Assembly (NCBI RefSeq): GCF_900116715.1
Contig: NZ_FPBM01000002.1
Location: forward strand, 474,589 to 538,588
Origin: Polaromonas sp. YR568
GTDB taxonomy: Bacteria > Pseudomonadota > Gammaproteobacteria > Burkholderiales > Burkholderiaceae_C
Reading direction: 5' to 3'
DNA: 64,000 nt
The notes beneath the pieces were generated by a model, which worked only from the letters and a program-made list of their open reading frames with translations, was not told where the DNA came from and made no database searches. The first letter of the stretch is position 1; each line of letters begins with the position of its first letter. The position numbers and the translations under genes were made by a program. Shown piece by piece: positions 28,647 to 37,629 of this stretch.

Positions 28647-29870
28647 TCAAATTCGGTTGTTGCGGTAGTTCTCGAGGAATTTCGCAATGCGGCCGACGGC
28701 TTCACGCAGGTCTTCCTCATGCGGCAGGAAAACGATGCGGAAGTGGTCCGGTTCGGGCCAGTTAAAGCCCGTGCCCTGCACCAGCATGACCTTGGTCTCT
28801 TTGAGGAGCTCCAGGAAAAACTGGCGATCGTCCTTGATCGGGTAGACCTTGGGATCAAGCCGCGGGAACATGTAGAGCGCGGCGCTGGGTTTGACACAGG
28901 TGACGCCGGGGATGGCGGTGATCAGTTCGTAGGCCATGTCACGCTGGCGGCGCAGGCGCCCGCCTTCGCAGGTCAGGTCGTTGATGCTCTGGTAGCCACC
29001 CAGGGCCGTCTGGATGGCCCACTGGCCGGGCACGTTGGAGCACAGCTTCATGTTGGCCAGCATGTTCAGGCCTTCGATGTAGTCCCTGGCCTGCTTCTTG
29101 GGGCCGGACACCACCAGCCAGCCGGCACGGTAGCCGCAGGAGCGGTAGCTCTTGGAGAGCGAATTGAAGGTAAGCGTGAGCACGTCGGTCGACAGGCTGG
29201 CGATGGCCGTGTGCTTGACGTCGTCGTACAGCACCTTGTCATAGACCTCGTCGGCGAGGATGACGAGGTTATGCTCGCGCGCGATGGCGATGATGCCCTT
29301 GAGCAGCTCGTCGGAATACAGCGCGCCGGTCGGGTTATTGGGATTGATGACCGCGATGGCCTTGGTCTTGGGCGTGATCTTCGCGCGGATGTCGTCCAGG
29401 CTGGGCATCCAGCCATTGCTTTCATCACACAGGTAATGCACAGGCGTGCCGCCGGAAAGGCTGGTGGAGGCTGTCCACAGCGGATAGTCGGGTGCGGGCA
29501 GCAGCAGCTCGTCGCCGTCGTCCAGCAGCGCATTGGTGGCCATCGAGATCAACTCGCTCGCGCCATTGCCCAGGTAGATGTCGTCCAGCGTGACGCCTTT
29601 GATGCCCTGCTTCTGGGTCTCGTGCATCACGGCCTTGCGCGCCGCAAAAATGCCCTTGCTGTCCGAATAGCCGGCCGAGGCGGGCAGGTTGCGGATCATG
29701 TCCTGCTGCACTTCTTCGGGCGCATCGAAACCGAACACCGCCAGGTTGCCGATATTGAGCTTGATGAGCTTTTGGCCCTCTTCTTCCATCTGCTTGGCGG
29801 CGTCCATGATCGGGCCACGGATGTCGTAAAGCACATTGGCAAGCTTGGCGGATTTGGTGATCGGTTTCAT
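28647..29870 (-). CDS. alaA: alanine-synthesising aminotransferase AlaA
   Basis: A 407-residue fold-type I PLP aminotransferase. It is close to E. coli AlaA over its full length: Lys-Leu-Ala-Asn-Val-Leu-Tyr-Asp-Ile-Arg-Gly-Pro at the start, Pro-Ala-Pro-Asp-Tyr-Pro-Leu-Trp-Thr, Asn-Pro-Asn-Asn-Pro-Thr-Gly-Ala and the PLP Lys in Ser-Leu-Ser-Lys-Ser-Tyr-Arg. It makes alanine from pyruvate and glutamate. ATG 29870 is the family start. It heads the alaA-hom-thrC row. Confidence 0.94.
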   Translation of the reverse strand: MKPITKSAKLANVLYDIRGPIMDAAKQMEEEGQKLIKLNIGNLAVFGFDAPEEVQQDMIRNLPASAGYSDSKGIFAARKAVMHETQKQGIKGVTLDDIYLGNGASELISMATNALLDDGDELLLPAPDYPLWTASTSLSGGTPVHYLCDESNGWMPSLDDIRAKITPKTKAIAVINPNNPTGALYSDELLKGIIAIAREHNLVILADEVYDKVLYDDVKHTAIASLSTDVLTLTFNSLSKSYRSCGYRAGWLVVSGPKKQARDYIEGLNMLANMKLCSNVPGQWAIQTALGGYQSINDLTCEGGRLRRQRDMAYELITAIPGVTCVKPSAALYMFPRLDPKVYPIKDDRQFFLELLKETKVMLVQGTGFNWPEPDHFRIVFLPHEEDLREAVGRIAKFLENYRNNRI

Positions 29871-30093
29871 GCAACTTCTATGGATATCTGGACAAAGACC
29901 CCATCGCCGGCAGTACCTGTGAAACGGTGGCACACGAGGGCATACAACGGATATGCACCTGCACTACGGCGGGAAATTCGGGCGGAATCTATAATTTGAC
30001 CACATAAACAAGGGTTTTCGCCCGGAAAACCGCGGTAAACCGCCCTTGCCACCGGCGCCTTCCACGCCTTCACAACGCCCGGACCCAACCCGC

Positions 30094-30492
30094 ATGAAAC
30101 TGCAGCCAGACCGTCTTGATGTCCAGTCCATCCTTGGCTACGGCCCCGGATGGGTCGGCCTGGGAAGCAACGGCGTGGCGGAAAAGATCGAGCACAGCAT
30201 CGTGATCGGTTCGCGGGGCGAAAAATTCGACTGGAATTGCGCGCGTTTTGAGCAGCTCACGGCGGAGCATTTCGCCCTGCTGGCCGAAACCCAGCCTGAA
30301 CTCGTCATCTTCGGCAGCGGTTCGCGCCTGCGCTTTCCGCCACCGGCCTTTTTGCGCATCCTGATGGAGCGGCGCATAGGCATTGAAACCATGGACACGC
30401 TGGCCGCATGCCGCACCTACAACATCCTCGCCGGGGAAGGCCGGCAGGTCATTGCGGCCCTGCTGATTGAAACAGAAGGAACAGGAGACTGA
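30094..30492 (+). CDS. Mth938-like domain protein (DUF498/DUF598)
   Basis: A 132-residue small soluble protein with the Mth938/NDUFAF3-like fold: Ile-Leu-Gly-Tyr-Gly-Pro-Gly near the start, Pro-Glu-Leu-Val-Ile-Phe-Gly-Ser-Gly in the middle and a Glu-Thr-Met-Asp-Thr-Leu-Ala-Ala-Cys-Arg-Thr-Tyr-Asn segment at the end. Mitochondrial relatives help assemble respiratory complex I; bacterial members are uncharacterised. It is divergent from alaA; a TATAAT at 29990-29995 lies in the gap. It is followed by bcp 122 bases later. Confidence 0.88.
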   Translation: MKLQPDRLDVQSILGYGPGWVGLGSNGVAEKIEHSIVIGSRGEKFDWNCARFEQLTAEHFALLAETQPELVIFGSGSRLRFPPPAFLRILMERRIGIETMDTLAACRTYNILAGEGRQVIAALLIETEGTGD

Positions 30493-30614
30493 AACAGACC
30501 CTCTTTCAGGGTAAAATCTAGGGTTGCACTAGGCGTCACACCCAGGATGACATCCCGGGCCGGTCGCCAAAAGGCGCGGCTAATTACAACTACTTTCGTC
30601 AGGGTCTACTCAGT

Positions 30615-31091
30615 ATGGCAGTCGTCGTCAATAAACCACTCCCCGAATTTGAAGCGATCGCCACCGGCGGCATCAAGGTTTCCAACACATCGCACCTCGG
30701 CAAAGTCGTGGTGTTGTACTTCTACCCCAAGGACAACACCCCAGGCTGCACCACGGAAGCCATGCAGTTCCGTGACCGCTACAAGGATTTCGTCAAGGCC
30801 GGCGCCACCGTCTTCGGCGTCTCCCGCGACAACATGAAATCCCACGACGAGTTCAAGTCCAAGCTGGAACTTCCGTTTGAGCTGATCGCGGACACCGAAG
30901 AAAAAATGTGCCACATGTTCGGCGTGGTCAAAAACAAGATCATGTACGGCAAAAAGGTCAAAGGCATTGAGCGCAGCACCTTCCTGGTGGGCGCCGACGG
31001 CCAGTTGAAAGAAGAATGGCGCGGCCTGAAGGTCCCCGGCCATGTGGACGACGTGCTCAAAGCCGTCAAGGCGCTCAAAAAGGCCGCTTGA
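30615..31091 (+). CDS. bcp: thioredoxin-dependent peroxiredoxin Bcp/PrxQ
   Basis: A 158-residue peroxiredoxin that reduces hydroperoxides. The peroxidatic Cys45 lies in Thr-Pro-Gly-Cys-Thr with the active-site Arg further on. The resolving Cys found five residues later in E. coli Bcp is replaced by Met50, so it must act as a 1-Cys type or use another Cys (one lies in Met-Cys-His-Met near 98). It precedes the PhoH-family gene. Confidence 0.92.
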   Translation: MAVVVNKPLPEFEAIATGGIKVSNTSHLGKVVVLYFYPKDNTPGCTTEAMQFRDRYKDFVKAGATVFGVSRDNMKSHDEFKSKLELPFELIADTEEKMCHMFGVVKNKIMYGKKVKGIERSTFLVGADGQLKEEWRGLKVPGHVDDVLKAVKALKKAA

Positions 31092-31210
31092 GGCCTTCTT
31101 GAGGCCAGTTAGCAACAAAGGATTTAAAAGAATTGCGAGGGATTGCCCTGTCACTTGAGTTGTGCATAATGAACTCATGCTGTTGACCTTCGCAACTGCG
31201 TCAAAAGAAC

Positions 31211-31240
31211 AAGCCGCCCTGGTTTCAAGGCGGCTTTTTC
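31211..31240 (+). terminator. intrinsic terminator between bcp and the PhoH-family gene
   Basis: Stem AAGCCGCC (31211-31218) with GGCGGCTT (31229-31236), a 10-base loop and a following TTTTTC tract. It lies 120 bases after bcp and only about 40 bases before the next start codon, so it may end bcp transcripts or act as a leader attenuator for the downstream gene. Confidence 0.65.
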
Positions 31241-31279
31241 GCTTCTGGAACCCTTCTTTTTTAGAGAGTTTTAAGCACT

Positions 31280-32962
31280 ATGCCCCTGCCCCCCGCCCCG
31301 ACCAAACGTGCCGCCCTGCTCTCCCCCGACGCGCTTGACGCGCCCGCCCGCTCGCCCTCGAAAGTTGCACGAAAAACGGAAAGCGCTGAATCCGCCCAGA
31401 AGCCCCCGGTGATGGACCTGTTTGACAGCCGCGCGGCAGGTGACGGCGCCCACCCCACTGCGTTCAAGGGAAAAGAGCCCTCCGGCCCATCCAGGACGAG
31501 CACAAGCAGCTATAAAAAAGAGAGCATCGCCCTGCCCCAGCCCGCAGCAAAGCCCAAAAAAGCCAAGCGCACCGGGCCTGCCAAGCTGTTCGTGCTCGAC
31601 ACCAACGTGCTGATGCACGACCCGATGTGCCTGTTCCGCTTTGAGGAACACGACATCTTTCTGCCCATGATCGTGCTCGAAGAGCTCGACGGCCACAAAA
31701 AGGGCATGACCGAAGTAGCGCGCAACGCCCGCCAGACCAGCCGCACGCTGGACGCGCTGGCAGGCGCCCAAGGCGCCGATATCGGCAAAGGCCTGAAGCT
31801 GGACACCACCGGCCACCCGGAAGCCGGCGGCTGCCTGTTCTTCCAGACCAAACCGCTGGACTACACGCTGCCCATGAGCCTGCCGCAAGGCAAGGCCGAC
31901 AACCAGATCCTGGGCGTGGTCGAGGCCCTGCGCAAGGAATACGCGCCCCGCGAGGTGGTTTTGGTGTCCAAGGACATCAATATGCGCGTCAAGGCACGCG
32001 CCCTGGGCCTGGCCACTGACGACTACCAGAACGACAAAACACTGGAAGACGGCGACCTGCTGTATTCGGGCTCGCTGGCCCTGCCGGCGGACTTCTGGAC
32101 ACGCCAGAGCAAAACCATCGAAAGCTGGCAACAAGGCAGCCACACCTTCTACCGGATCACCGGCCCCATCGTAGGCAGCCTGCTGATCAACCAGTTTGTC
32201 TTCTTTGAAGCCCCCGGCGAGCCGCCGCTGTATGCCCGCGTCACCGAAATCCGGGCCAAAACCGCCGTTTTGAAGACCCTGAAGGACTACAACCACCTCA
32301 AAAATGCCGTCTGGGGCGTCACCACACGCAACCGCGAACAGAATTTTGCGATGAACCTGCTGATGGACCCGGAGGTGGACTTCGTCACGCTGGCCGGCAC
32401 GGCCGGCACAGGCAAGACGCTGATGGCGCTGGCCAGCGGCCTCACGCAGGTGCTGGACGACCGCCGCTACACCGAAATCATCATGACGCGCGCCACGGTG
32501 AGCGTGGGCGAGGACATCGGCTTCCTGCCGGGCACTGAAGAAGAAAAAATGGGCCCCTGGATGGGCGCACTGGACGACAACCTGGAAGTGCTGGGCAAGA
32601 CAGACAGCGGTTCGGGCGAATGGGGCCGTGCCGCCACCAACGAACTGATCCGCTCGCGCATCAAGGTGAAAAGCATGAACTTCATGCGTGGCCGTACCTT
32701 CCTGAACAAGTACGTCATCATCGATGAGGCGCAAAACCTGACGCCCAAACAGATGAAGACGCTGATCACCCGGGCCGGCCCCGGCACCAAGATCATCTGC
32801 ATGGGCAACCTGGCGCAGATCGACACGCCCTACCTGACTGAAGGTTCTTCAGGCATGACCTTCGCGGTGGACCGCTTCAAGGGCTGGCCGCACGGCGGTC
32901 ACATCACGCTGGCGCGCGGTGAACGCTCGCGCCTGGCTGATTTTGCGAGCGAAGTGCTCTAA
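31280..32962 (+). CDS. PhoH family protein with N-terminal PIN domain
   Basis: A 560-residue protein of the PIN-PhoH (YlaK/PhoH2) type. Residues 1-100 are a variable Ala/Pro/Lys-rich linker. A PIN RNase domain follows, with the metal Asp in Val-Leu-Asp-Thr-Asn-Val-Leu-Met-His-Asp-Pro near 107; the PhoH ATPase domain has Walker A Gly-Thr-Ala-Gly-Thr-Gly-Lys-Thr near 373-380 and Walker B Val-Ile-Ile-Asp-Glu-Ala-Gln-Asn. Relatives have helicase and RNase activity on RNA. Part of the linker (about 75-85) looks derived from the interspersed repeat of this genome. Ends before a strong terminator. Confidence 0.92.
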   Translation: MPLPPAPTKRAALLSPDALDAPARSPSKVARKTESAESAQKPPVMDLFDSRAAGDGAHPTAFKGKEPSGPSRTSTSSYKKESIALPQPAAKPKKAKRTGPAKLFVLDTNVLMHDPMCLFRFEEHDIFLPMIVLEELDGHKKGMTEVARNARQTSRTLDALAGAQGADIGKGLKLDTTGHPEAGGCLFFQTKPLDYTLPMSLPQGKADNQILGVVEALRKEYAPREVVLVSKDINMRVKARALGLATDDYQNDKTLEDGDLLYSGSLALPADFWTRQSKTIESWQQGSHTFYRITGPIVGSLLINQFVFFEAPGEPPLYARVTEIRAKTAVLKTLKDYNHLKNAVWGVTTRNREQNFAMNLLMDPEVDFVTLAGTAGTGKTLMALASGLTQVLDDRRYTEIIMTRATVSVGEDIGFLPGTEEEKMGPWMGALDDNLEVLGKTDSGSGEWGRAATNELIRSRIKVKSMNFMRGRTFLNKYVIIDEAQNLTPKQMKTLITRAGPGTKIICMGNLAQIDTPYLTEGSSGMTFAVDRFKGWPHGGHITLARGERSRLADFASEVL

Positions 32963-32995
32963 AACTGGAAAAAGGCGCTGAAAGGCGCCGAAATG

Positions 32996-33029
32996 AAAAA
33001 AGGCCAAGTCGCAAGACTTGGCCTTTTTT
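32996..33029. terminator. strong bidirectional intrinsic terminator (phoH / tRNA-Val)
   Basis: A perfect 15-bp stem AAAAAAGGCCAAGTC / GACTTGGCCTTTTTT with GCAA loop. It serves the PhoH-family gene from the left and the tRNA gene from the right. Confidence 0.92.
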
Positions 33030-33042
33030 GTTCTTCAAATTC

Positions 33043-33117
33043 TGGTGGGCGGTGCAAGTTTCGAACTTGCGACCCCTGCAGTGTGAATGCAGTGCTCTAC
33101 CCCTGAGCTAACCGCCC
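33043..33117 (-). tRNA. tRNA-Val (anticodon CAC)
   Basis: On the minus strand a 75-base cloverleaf begins GGGCGGTTAGCTCAG and ends in the encoded ACCA tail. The acceptor arm pairs GGGCGGT with ACCGCCC, the D arm contains GCTCAGGGGTAGAGC, the anticodon stem is CTGCA/TGCAG around the loop TTCACAC, giving anticodon CAC for valine GTG codons, and the T arm reads GCAAGTTCGAAACTTGC. Terminator downstream at 33029-32996. Confidence 0.96.
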
Positions 33118-33219
33118 TATCGGTCAGCCTACGATTATATGGTGTTTTGGGCTGATTTTTGGGCAAACGCTGCGGAATTGCGGAATCGCTTTTCGAATCC
33201 CTGCTCGCGGACGTGTACG

Positions 33220-33924
33220 TCAGGCAGCCAATGCTCGCCAGACCGTTTTTCCCTTGCTGGCCTTGTCGATATCACCGAGTAATTTCTCGTGTTCGGCAAT
33301 TTCCTGGTCGTTGGCGGCCAGCAAAGGCAGTTCAAAGGTGCTCAGATCAACCTGCGGCGTGTTGTCCCCTTCCTGGGCGTTGCCGCTCACCTCCATCACC
33401 AGGGAGTTCTGGCCCCGGGTCAGGTTGATGTAAACGTCGGCCAGCAATTCGGCGTCAAGCAAGGCGCCGTGCAGCGTGCGGCCTGAGTTGTCGACTTCCA
33501 GGCGGTCACACAGCGCGTCGAGCGAATTGCGCTTGCCCGGAAACATCTCCTTGGCCATCATCAGGCTGTCGGTGACCTTGGCCACGCAATGCTTGATGGG
33601 CGGCTTGCCGATGAGTTCCAGCTCCTTGTTAAGGAAGCTCACGTCGAAAGGCGCGTTGTGGATGATGATTTCGGCGTCCTGCAGGTACTCCAGCAGTTCG
33701 TCGGCCACAGCCACAAACTTGGGTTTGTCCTTCAGGAATTCATTGCTGATGCCGTGAACCTTGAGCGCGTCCTCATGGCTGTCGCGCTCGGGGTTCAGGT
33801 AGAAGTGGCGATTGTTGCCGGTGAGCTTGCGGGCCACCAGCTCAACGCAGCCGATTTCGATAATACGGTCGCCGTTTTCAGCGGAAAGACCGGTGGTTTC
33901 AGTGTCCAGAACAATTTGGCGCAT
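33220..33924 (-). CDS. dnaQ: DNA polymerase III epsilon subunit (proofreading exonuclease)
   Basis: A 234-residue DEDDh 3'-5' exonuclease. Exo I motif Leu-Asp-Thr-Glu-Thr-Thr-Gly lies at 6-12, Exo II in His-Asn-Ala-Pro-Phe-Asp-Val near 93-99, Exo III in His-Gly-Ala-Leu-Leu-Asp-Ala-Glu-Leu-Leu. The C-terminal tail that binds the alpha subunit is present. It is downstream of the isc operon on the same strand, 54 bases after fdx, where some other bacteria have iscX. Confidence 0.95.
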   Translation of the reverse strand: MRQIVLDTETTGLSAENGDRIIEIGCVELVARKLTGNNRHFYLNPERDSHEDALKVHGISNEFLKDKPKFVAVADELLEYLQDAEIIIHNAPFDVSFLNKELELIGKPPIKHCVAKVTDSLMMAKEMFPGKRNSLDALCDRLEVDNSGRTLHGALLDAELLADVYINLTRGQNSLVMEVSGNAQEGDNTPQVDLSTFELPLLAANDQEIAEHEKLLGDIDKASKGKTVWRALAA

Positions 33925-33978
33925 GGCTGGATTATCGCCTCCACGCCGGGCAGATCCGGCCCGGTTTTCCCCGAAAAC

Positions 33979-34317
33979 TCAGTGGTTTTCCTTGGCGTGA
34001 TTGATGGAGTATTTGGGGATCTCCACCGTCACATCGGACTGAGCCAGAAACGCCTGGCAGCTCAGGCGCGAATTGGGCTCCAGGCCCCAGGCGCGGTCCA
34101 GCAAATCTTCTTCGCTCTCGTCGAGTTCATTGAGCGAGTTGAAACCTTCGCGCACGATGACATGGCAGGTCGTGCAGGCGCAGCTCATGTCGCAGGCGTG
34201 CTCGATGTTGATTTTGTTGTCGAGCAGGGCTTCGCAGATCGAGGTGCCGGCCGGCGCGCTGATTTGCGCGCCTTGCGGGCAGTATTCGGGATGAGGCAGT
34301 ATTTTGATGATAGGCAT
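33979..34317 (-). CDS. fdx: ISC-type [2Fe-2S] ferredoxin
   Basis: A 112-residue adrenodoxin-type ferredoxin that delivers electrons during iron-sulfur cluster assembly. The four ligands are Cys42, Cys48, Cys51 and Cys87 (spacing Cys-x5-Cys-x2-Cys-x35-Cys); an extra Cys46 within the loop is also typical of ISC ferredoxins. It lies 14 bases after hscA at the end of the isc operon. Confidence 0.95.
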   Translation of the reverse strand: MPIIKILPHPEYCPQGAQISAPAGTSICEALLDNKINIEHACDMSCACTTCHVIVREGFNSLNELDESEEDLLDRAWGLEPNSRLSCQAFLAQSDVTVEIPKYSINHAKENH

Positions 34318-34331
34318 GTTGTCAGTACGGT

Positions 34332-36194
34332 TCAGACCGCCTCGATGTTTTTACCGGCCAGGGCCTGCTTGATGCCCCGGTTCATGCGCTGGGCGGCAAA
34401 GGCTTCCGTGCCTTTGGCCAACGCCTGGGTGGCCGCTTCGATCGCGGCCGCGTCGCCATGTATCCGCGTGTCCGCAAGGCCCACGATCAGGCTGTCGATC
34501 TGCGCGCGCTCATTCGGGCTCAGCAGATCGGCATCCGCCGCCAGGGCGCTTTGCGTAGCCAGGATCATGCGATCTGCATCGACCTGTGCCTCCGCCAGGG
34601 CGCGGGCCTGCATGTCTTGCTGGGCGGTTGAGAAGCTGTCTTGCAGCATGCGTGCAATATCGTCGTCCGACAGGCCGTAAGAAGGTTTCACGTCGATGCG
34701 CGCTTCAACGCCGCTGACCTGCTCTTTCGCGTTCACGCTGAGCAAACCGTCGGCATCCACGGTAAAGGTCACGCGGATGCGCGCGGCGCCCGCCACCATG
34801 GGCGGAATGCCGCGCAACTCAAAGCGCGCAAGGCTGCGGCAGTCGGCCACCAGATCGCGTTCGCCCTGCACCACATGCAGGGCCAGGGCGGTTTGACCGT
34901 CCTGATAGGTGGTGAAGTCCTGCGCCATGGCTGTAGGGATGGTCTGGTTGCGCGGCACAATGCGTTCGACCAATCCGCCCATGGTTTCAATGCCCAGCGA
35001 CAGCGGGATCACGTCGAGCAAGAGCAGGTCTGCGCCCGTGTTGTTGCCGGCCAGCTGGTTGGCGGAAATGGCGGCGCCCAAGGCCACCACTTCATCGGGG
35101 TTGAGGTTGACCAGCGGCTCGCGCCCAAAAAAGCTGGCGACCGCCTTGCGCACTTGCGGCATGCGAGTAGAGCCCCCGACCAGCACAGCGCCCTGCACAT
35201 CGTCTTTCGTCAGTTTGGCGTCTCGCAGCGCCTTGCGGACGGCTGCGAGCGTGCGCTGCGTCAAATGGGCGGTGGCGGTTTCAAAATCCTCCGCCTTCAA
35301 CTCAAAGTTAACGAGCGCCTTGGCCAATTGCACCGAAAAAGGCACGGGGTCGGACGATGACAAAGCCTCCTTGCAGTTGCGGGCTGTGCGCTGCAGGGCC
35401 GCTTTGTCGGACGGTGTGAGCGTGTCGGCTGCCAGCCCGGCCTTGGCCAGCACCCAGTCGACCAGCGCGCGGTCGTAGTCGTCACCGCCCAATGCGGAAT
35501 CACCGCCGGTGGCAACCACTTCGAAGACGCCTTGCGTGAGGCGCAGGATAGAAATGTCAAAAGTGCCGCCGCCCAGGTCGTAGACCGCGTAAACACCCTC
35601 GCTGGCGTTGTCCAGCCCGTAGGCAATGGCGGCGGCTGTGGGCTCGTTGAGCAGGCGCAGCACATTGAGCCCGGCCAGTTGCGCAGCGTCCTTGGTAGCT
35701 TGGCGCTGGGCGTCATCAAAATAAGCCGGCACCGTGATCACGGCGCCATAAATATCGTCGTTGAAAGTGTCTTCAGCACGGTAGCGCAGCGTGGCCAGGA
35801 TCTCGGCGCTGATTTCGACCGGACTCTTCTCGCCGGCAACCGTCTGCAGCGTGACCATGCCCGGTTTGTCGTTCAGTTCGTAAGGCAACTGAGCGCGGCT
35901 GCCGATGTCGTTAATGCCGCGGCCCATCAGGCGCTTGACGGAGGAAATGGTGTTGCGCGGGTCTTCCACCTGCGCGGCCAGGGCCTCGTAGCCGATCTGG
36001 CGCTTGTCGTCTTCAAGGTAGCGCACCACACTCGGCAACAGCACGCGCCCTTGCTCATCAGGCAGGCATTCCGAGATGCCGTTGCGCACGCTCGCAACCA
36101 GTGAATGCGTGGTGCCCAGGTCAATGCCCACCGCGACACGTCGCTGGTGCGGGTCGGGCGTCTGGCCGGGTTCGGAAATTTGCAGGAGTGCCAT
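34332..36194 (-). CDS. hscA: iron-sulfur chaperone HscA (Hsp70 family)
   Basis: A 620-residue specialised Hsp70 that works with HscB to release clusters from IscU. The ATPase start [10 protein letters not shown] at about 22-31 (His in place of the usual Asn in DnaK is the HscA mark), a Gly-Gly-Gly-Thr-Phe-Asp phosphate loop, and a substrate domain from about 390. ATG 36194 is used; the frame is open to 36344 but this would add 50 non-family residues. Follows hscB by 43 bases. Confidence 0.95.
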   Translation of the reverse strand: MALLQISEPGQTPDPHQRRVAVGIDLGTTHSLVASVRNGISECLPDEQGRVLLPSVVRYLEDDKRQIGYEALAAQVEDPRNTISSVKRLMGRGINDIGSRAQLPYELNDKPGMVTLQTVAGEKSPVEISAEILATLRYRAEDTFNDDIYGAVITVPAYFDDAQRQATKDAAQLAGLNVLRLLNEPTAAAIAYGLDNASEGVYAVYDLGGGTFDISILRLTQGVFEVVATGGDSALGGDDYDRALVDWVLAKAGLAADTLTPSDKAALQRTARNCKEALSSSDPVPFSVQLAKALVNFELKAEDFETATAHLTQRTLAAVRKALRDAKLTKDDVQGAVLVGGSTRMPQVRKAVASFFGREPLVNLNPDEVVALGAAISANQLAGNNTGADLLLLDVIPLSLGIETMGGLVERIVPRNQTIPTAMAQDFTTYQDGQTALALHVVQGERDLVADCRSLARFELRGIPPMVAGAARIRVTFTVDADGLLSVNAKEQVSGVEARIDVKPSYGLSDDDIARMLQDSFSTAQQDMQARALAEAQVDADRMILATQSALAADADLLSPNERAQIDSLIVGLADTRIHGDAAAIEAATQALAKGTEAFAAQRMNRGIKQALAGKNIEAV

Positions 36195-36237
36195 GCGCGG
36201 GTGTCGTACTTTTTCTGTAATGCTTTGGGATCTGTTC

Positions 36238-36756
36238 CTATTGTCCCAGTTGGTCGATGCGGGCATCAACTTCACTGGCAAAGCGCTCAATAAACATAAG
36301 GCTTCTGACTTGCCGGGCGGCAGCCGCAAAGTCTTTATCCACATCCAGCAGTTGCTCTATTTTTGATAGCTGCTTGCGCCCGTCAGTCGTGGCCTGGGAG
36401 GCTATTTCTTCAAGATCTTCGGCCGTTTCAGCCTCATCGAGCGCTTCACGCCACTGCATCTGCTGCACCAGGAAATCGTGCGGCATGGCCGTGTTGTTCT
36501 CGGCATTGATGGGCGCGCCGTTGAGCTCACACAGATAGCTCGCCCGCTTGAGCGGATCTTTCAGCCGCTGGTAGGCTTCATTGATGCGCACCGACCACTG
36601 CATGGCCACGCGCTGGGCGGCTGCGCCCTGGGCTGCGAATTTGTCGGGGTGTGCCTCGCGCTGCAAATCCTTCCAGCGCGCGTCAAGCGCAGCGCGGTCT
36701 TGCGCGAAACGCTGGGGTACGCCGAACAGTTCGAAGTCGTTGGATTGAAGATTCAT
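36238..36756 (-). CDS. hscB: iron-sulfur co-chaperone HscB (J-domain)
   Basis: A 172-residue J-domain protein that brings IscU to HscA. The His-Pro-Asp motif is in Glu-Ala-His-Pro-Asp-Lys-Phe near 36-40; the C-terminal three-helix bundle binds IscU. Within that bundle, the DNA at 36354-36381 matches the interspersed repeat family, so about nine residues (Arg-Lys-Gln-Leu-Ser-Lys-Ile-Glu-Gln) may come from a repeat. ATG 36756 is chosen from family length. Confidence 0.93.
   Translation of the reverse strand: MNLQSNDFELFGVPQRFAQDRAALDARWKDLQREAHPDKFAAQGAAAQRVAMQWSVRINEAYQRLKDPLKRASYLCELNGAPINAENNTAMPHDFLVQQMQWREALDEAETAEDLEEIASQATTDGRKQLSKIEQLLDVDKDFAAAARQVRSLMFIERFASEVDARIDQLGQ
36354..36381. 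repeat. interspersed repeat half-copy D, inside hscB
   Basis: The core ATAGCTGCTTGCGCCCGT (18 bases) is identical to the core in copy C within pccA at 51427-51444. The left arm GCTCTATTTTTG also fits. The copy stays in frame within hscB. Confidence 0.5.
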
Positions 36757-36835
36757 GCCGAGAAAAAGCCGCCAGCACAATCAGTGGAGGCGGCTTGGGT
36801 AAGGGCGCAGCACAGAATGGGCCGCTCGCCCGTCG

Positions 36836-37159
36836 TCAAACCCGGAAACTTTCGCCGCAGCCGCAACGATCACGCTCGTTGGGATTGATGAACTTGAAGC
36901 CTTCGTTCAGGCCTTCACGCACAAAATCCAGCTTGGTGCCATCGATGTAAGCCATGCTTTTCGGGTCGACCAGCACCTTGACGCCGTTGTCTTCAAACAC
37001 GACATCTTCCGGTGCGATCTCGTCGGCGTATTCCAGCTTGTAAGCCAGGCCGGAGCAGCCGGTGGTCTTCACGCCAAGGCGAACGCCCACACCTTTGCCG
37101 CGCTTGGTCATGTAGCGGGTCACGTGTCGGGCAGCGGCGTCGGTGAGGGTAACGGACAT
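36836..37159 (-). CDS. iscA: A-type iron-sulfur carrier IscA
   Basis: A 107-residue protein with the three conserved cysteines at 35, 99 and 101 (Thr-Gly-Cys-Ser-Gly and Cys-Gly-Cys-Gly-Glu-Ser-Phe), exactly as in E. coli IscA. It accepts clusters from IscU and hands them to target proteins. Located between iscU and hscB. Confidence 0.96.
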   Translation of the reverse strand: MSVTLTDAAARHVTRYMTKRGKGVGVRLGVKTTGCSGLAYKLEYADEIAPEDVVFEDNGVKVLVDPKSMAYIDGTKLDFVREGLNEGFKFINPNERDRCGCGESFRV

Positions 37160-37210
37160 TTAAATCACTCGAAAGAAAGGCAGGTGACGGGCAATGCGCT
37201 TAGGCGTTGA

Positions 37211-37597
37211 TCAGTGCGTGTGCTTTTGCTTGTAGTCGTTCACGGCGGCCTTGATGGCGTCTTCCGCCAGGATGGAGCAGTGAATCTTGACGGGCGGCAG
37301 GGCCAGCTCTTCAGCGATCGCGCTGTTCTTGATGCTCGCCGCTTCGTCGAGCGTCTTGCCCTTGACCCATTCGGTCACGAGTGAGCTGGAAGCAATCGCG
37401 GAGCCGCAACCGTAGGTCTTGAAACGTGCATCTTCGATCACGCCGGTGACCGGGTTGACCTTGATCTGCAGCTTCATCACGTCGCCGCAAGCCGGCGCAC
37501 CGACCATGCCGGTGCCTACCGTTTCGTCGCCCTTTTCGAAGGAGCCGACGTTGCGGGGGTTTTCGTAGTGGTCCACCACTTTTTCGCTGTATGCCAT
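37211..37597 (-). CDS. iscU: iron-sulfur scaffold protein IscU
   Basis: A 128-residue scaffold on which [2Fe-2S] clusters are built. Cluster residues are present: Gly-Ala-Pro-Ala-Cys-Gly-Asp near 37, Tyr-Gly-Cys-Gly-Ser-Ala near 63, and His-Cys-Ser near 106; the HscA-binding Leu-Pro-Pro-Val-Lys motif precedes the last. ATG 37597 matches the family; the upstream frame to 37687 overlaps the iscS end and is not used. GAGG lies before the start. Confidence 0.97.
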   Translation of the reverse strand: MAYSEKVVDHYENPRNVGSFEKGDETVGTGMVGAPACGDVMKLQIKVNPVTGVIEDARFKTYGCGSAIASSSLVTEWVKGKTLDEAASIKNSAIAEELALPPVKIHCSILAEDAIKAAVNDYKQKHTH

Positions 37598-37629
37598 TTT
37601 GTTTACCTCTTTAAGCTGTTTGACGCTGC

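Noticed and set aside
31177..31340. small leader frame (Met-Leu-Leu-Thr-Phe-Ala) upstream of the PhoH-family gene
   Set aside because: No ribosome site, overlaps the terminator stem and the next gene; not credible as a protein.
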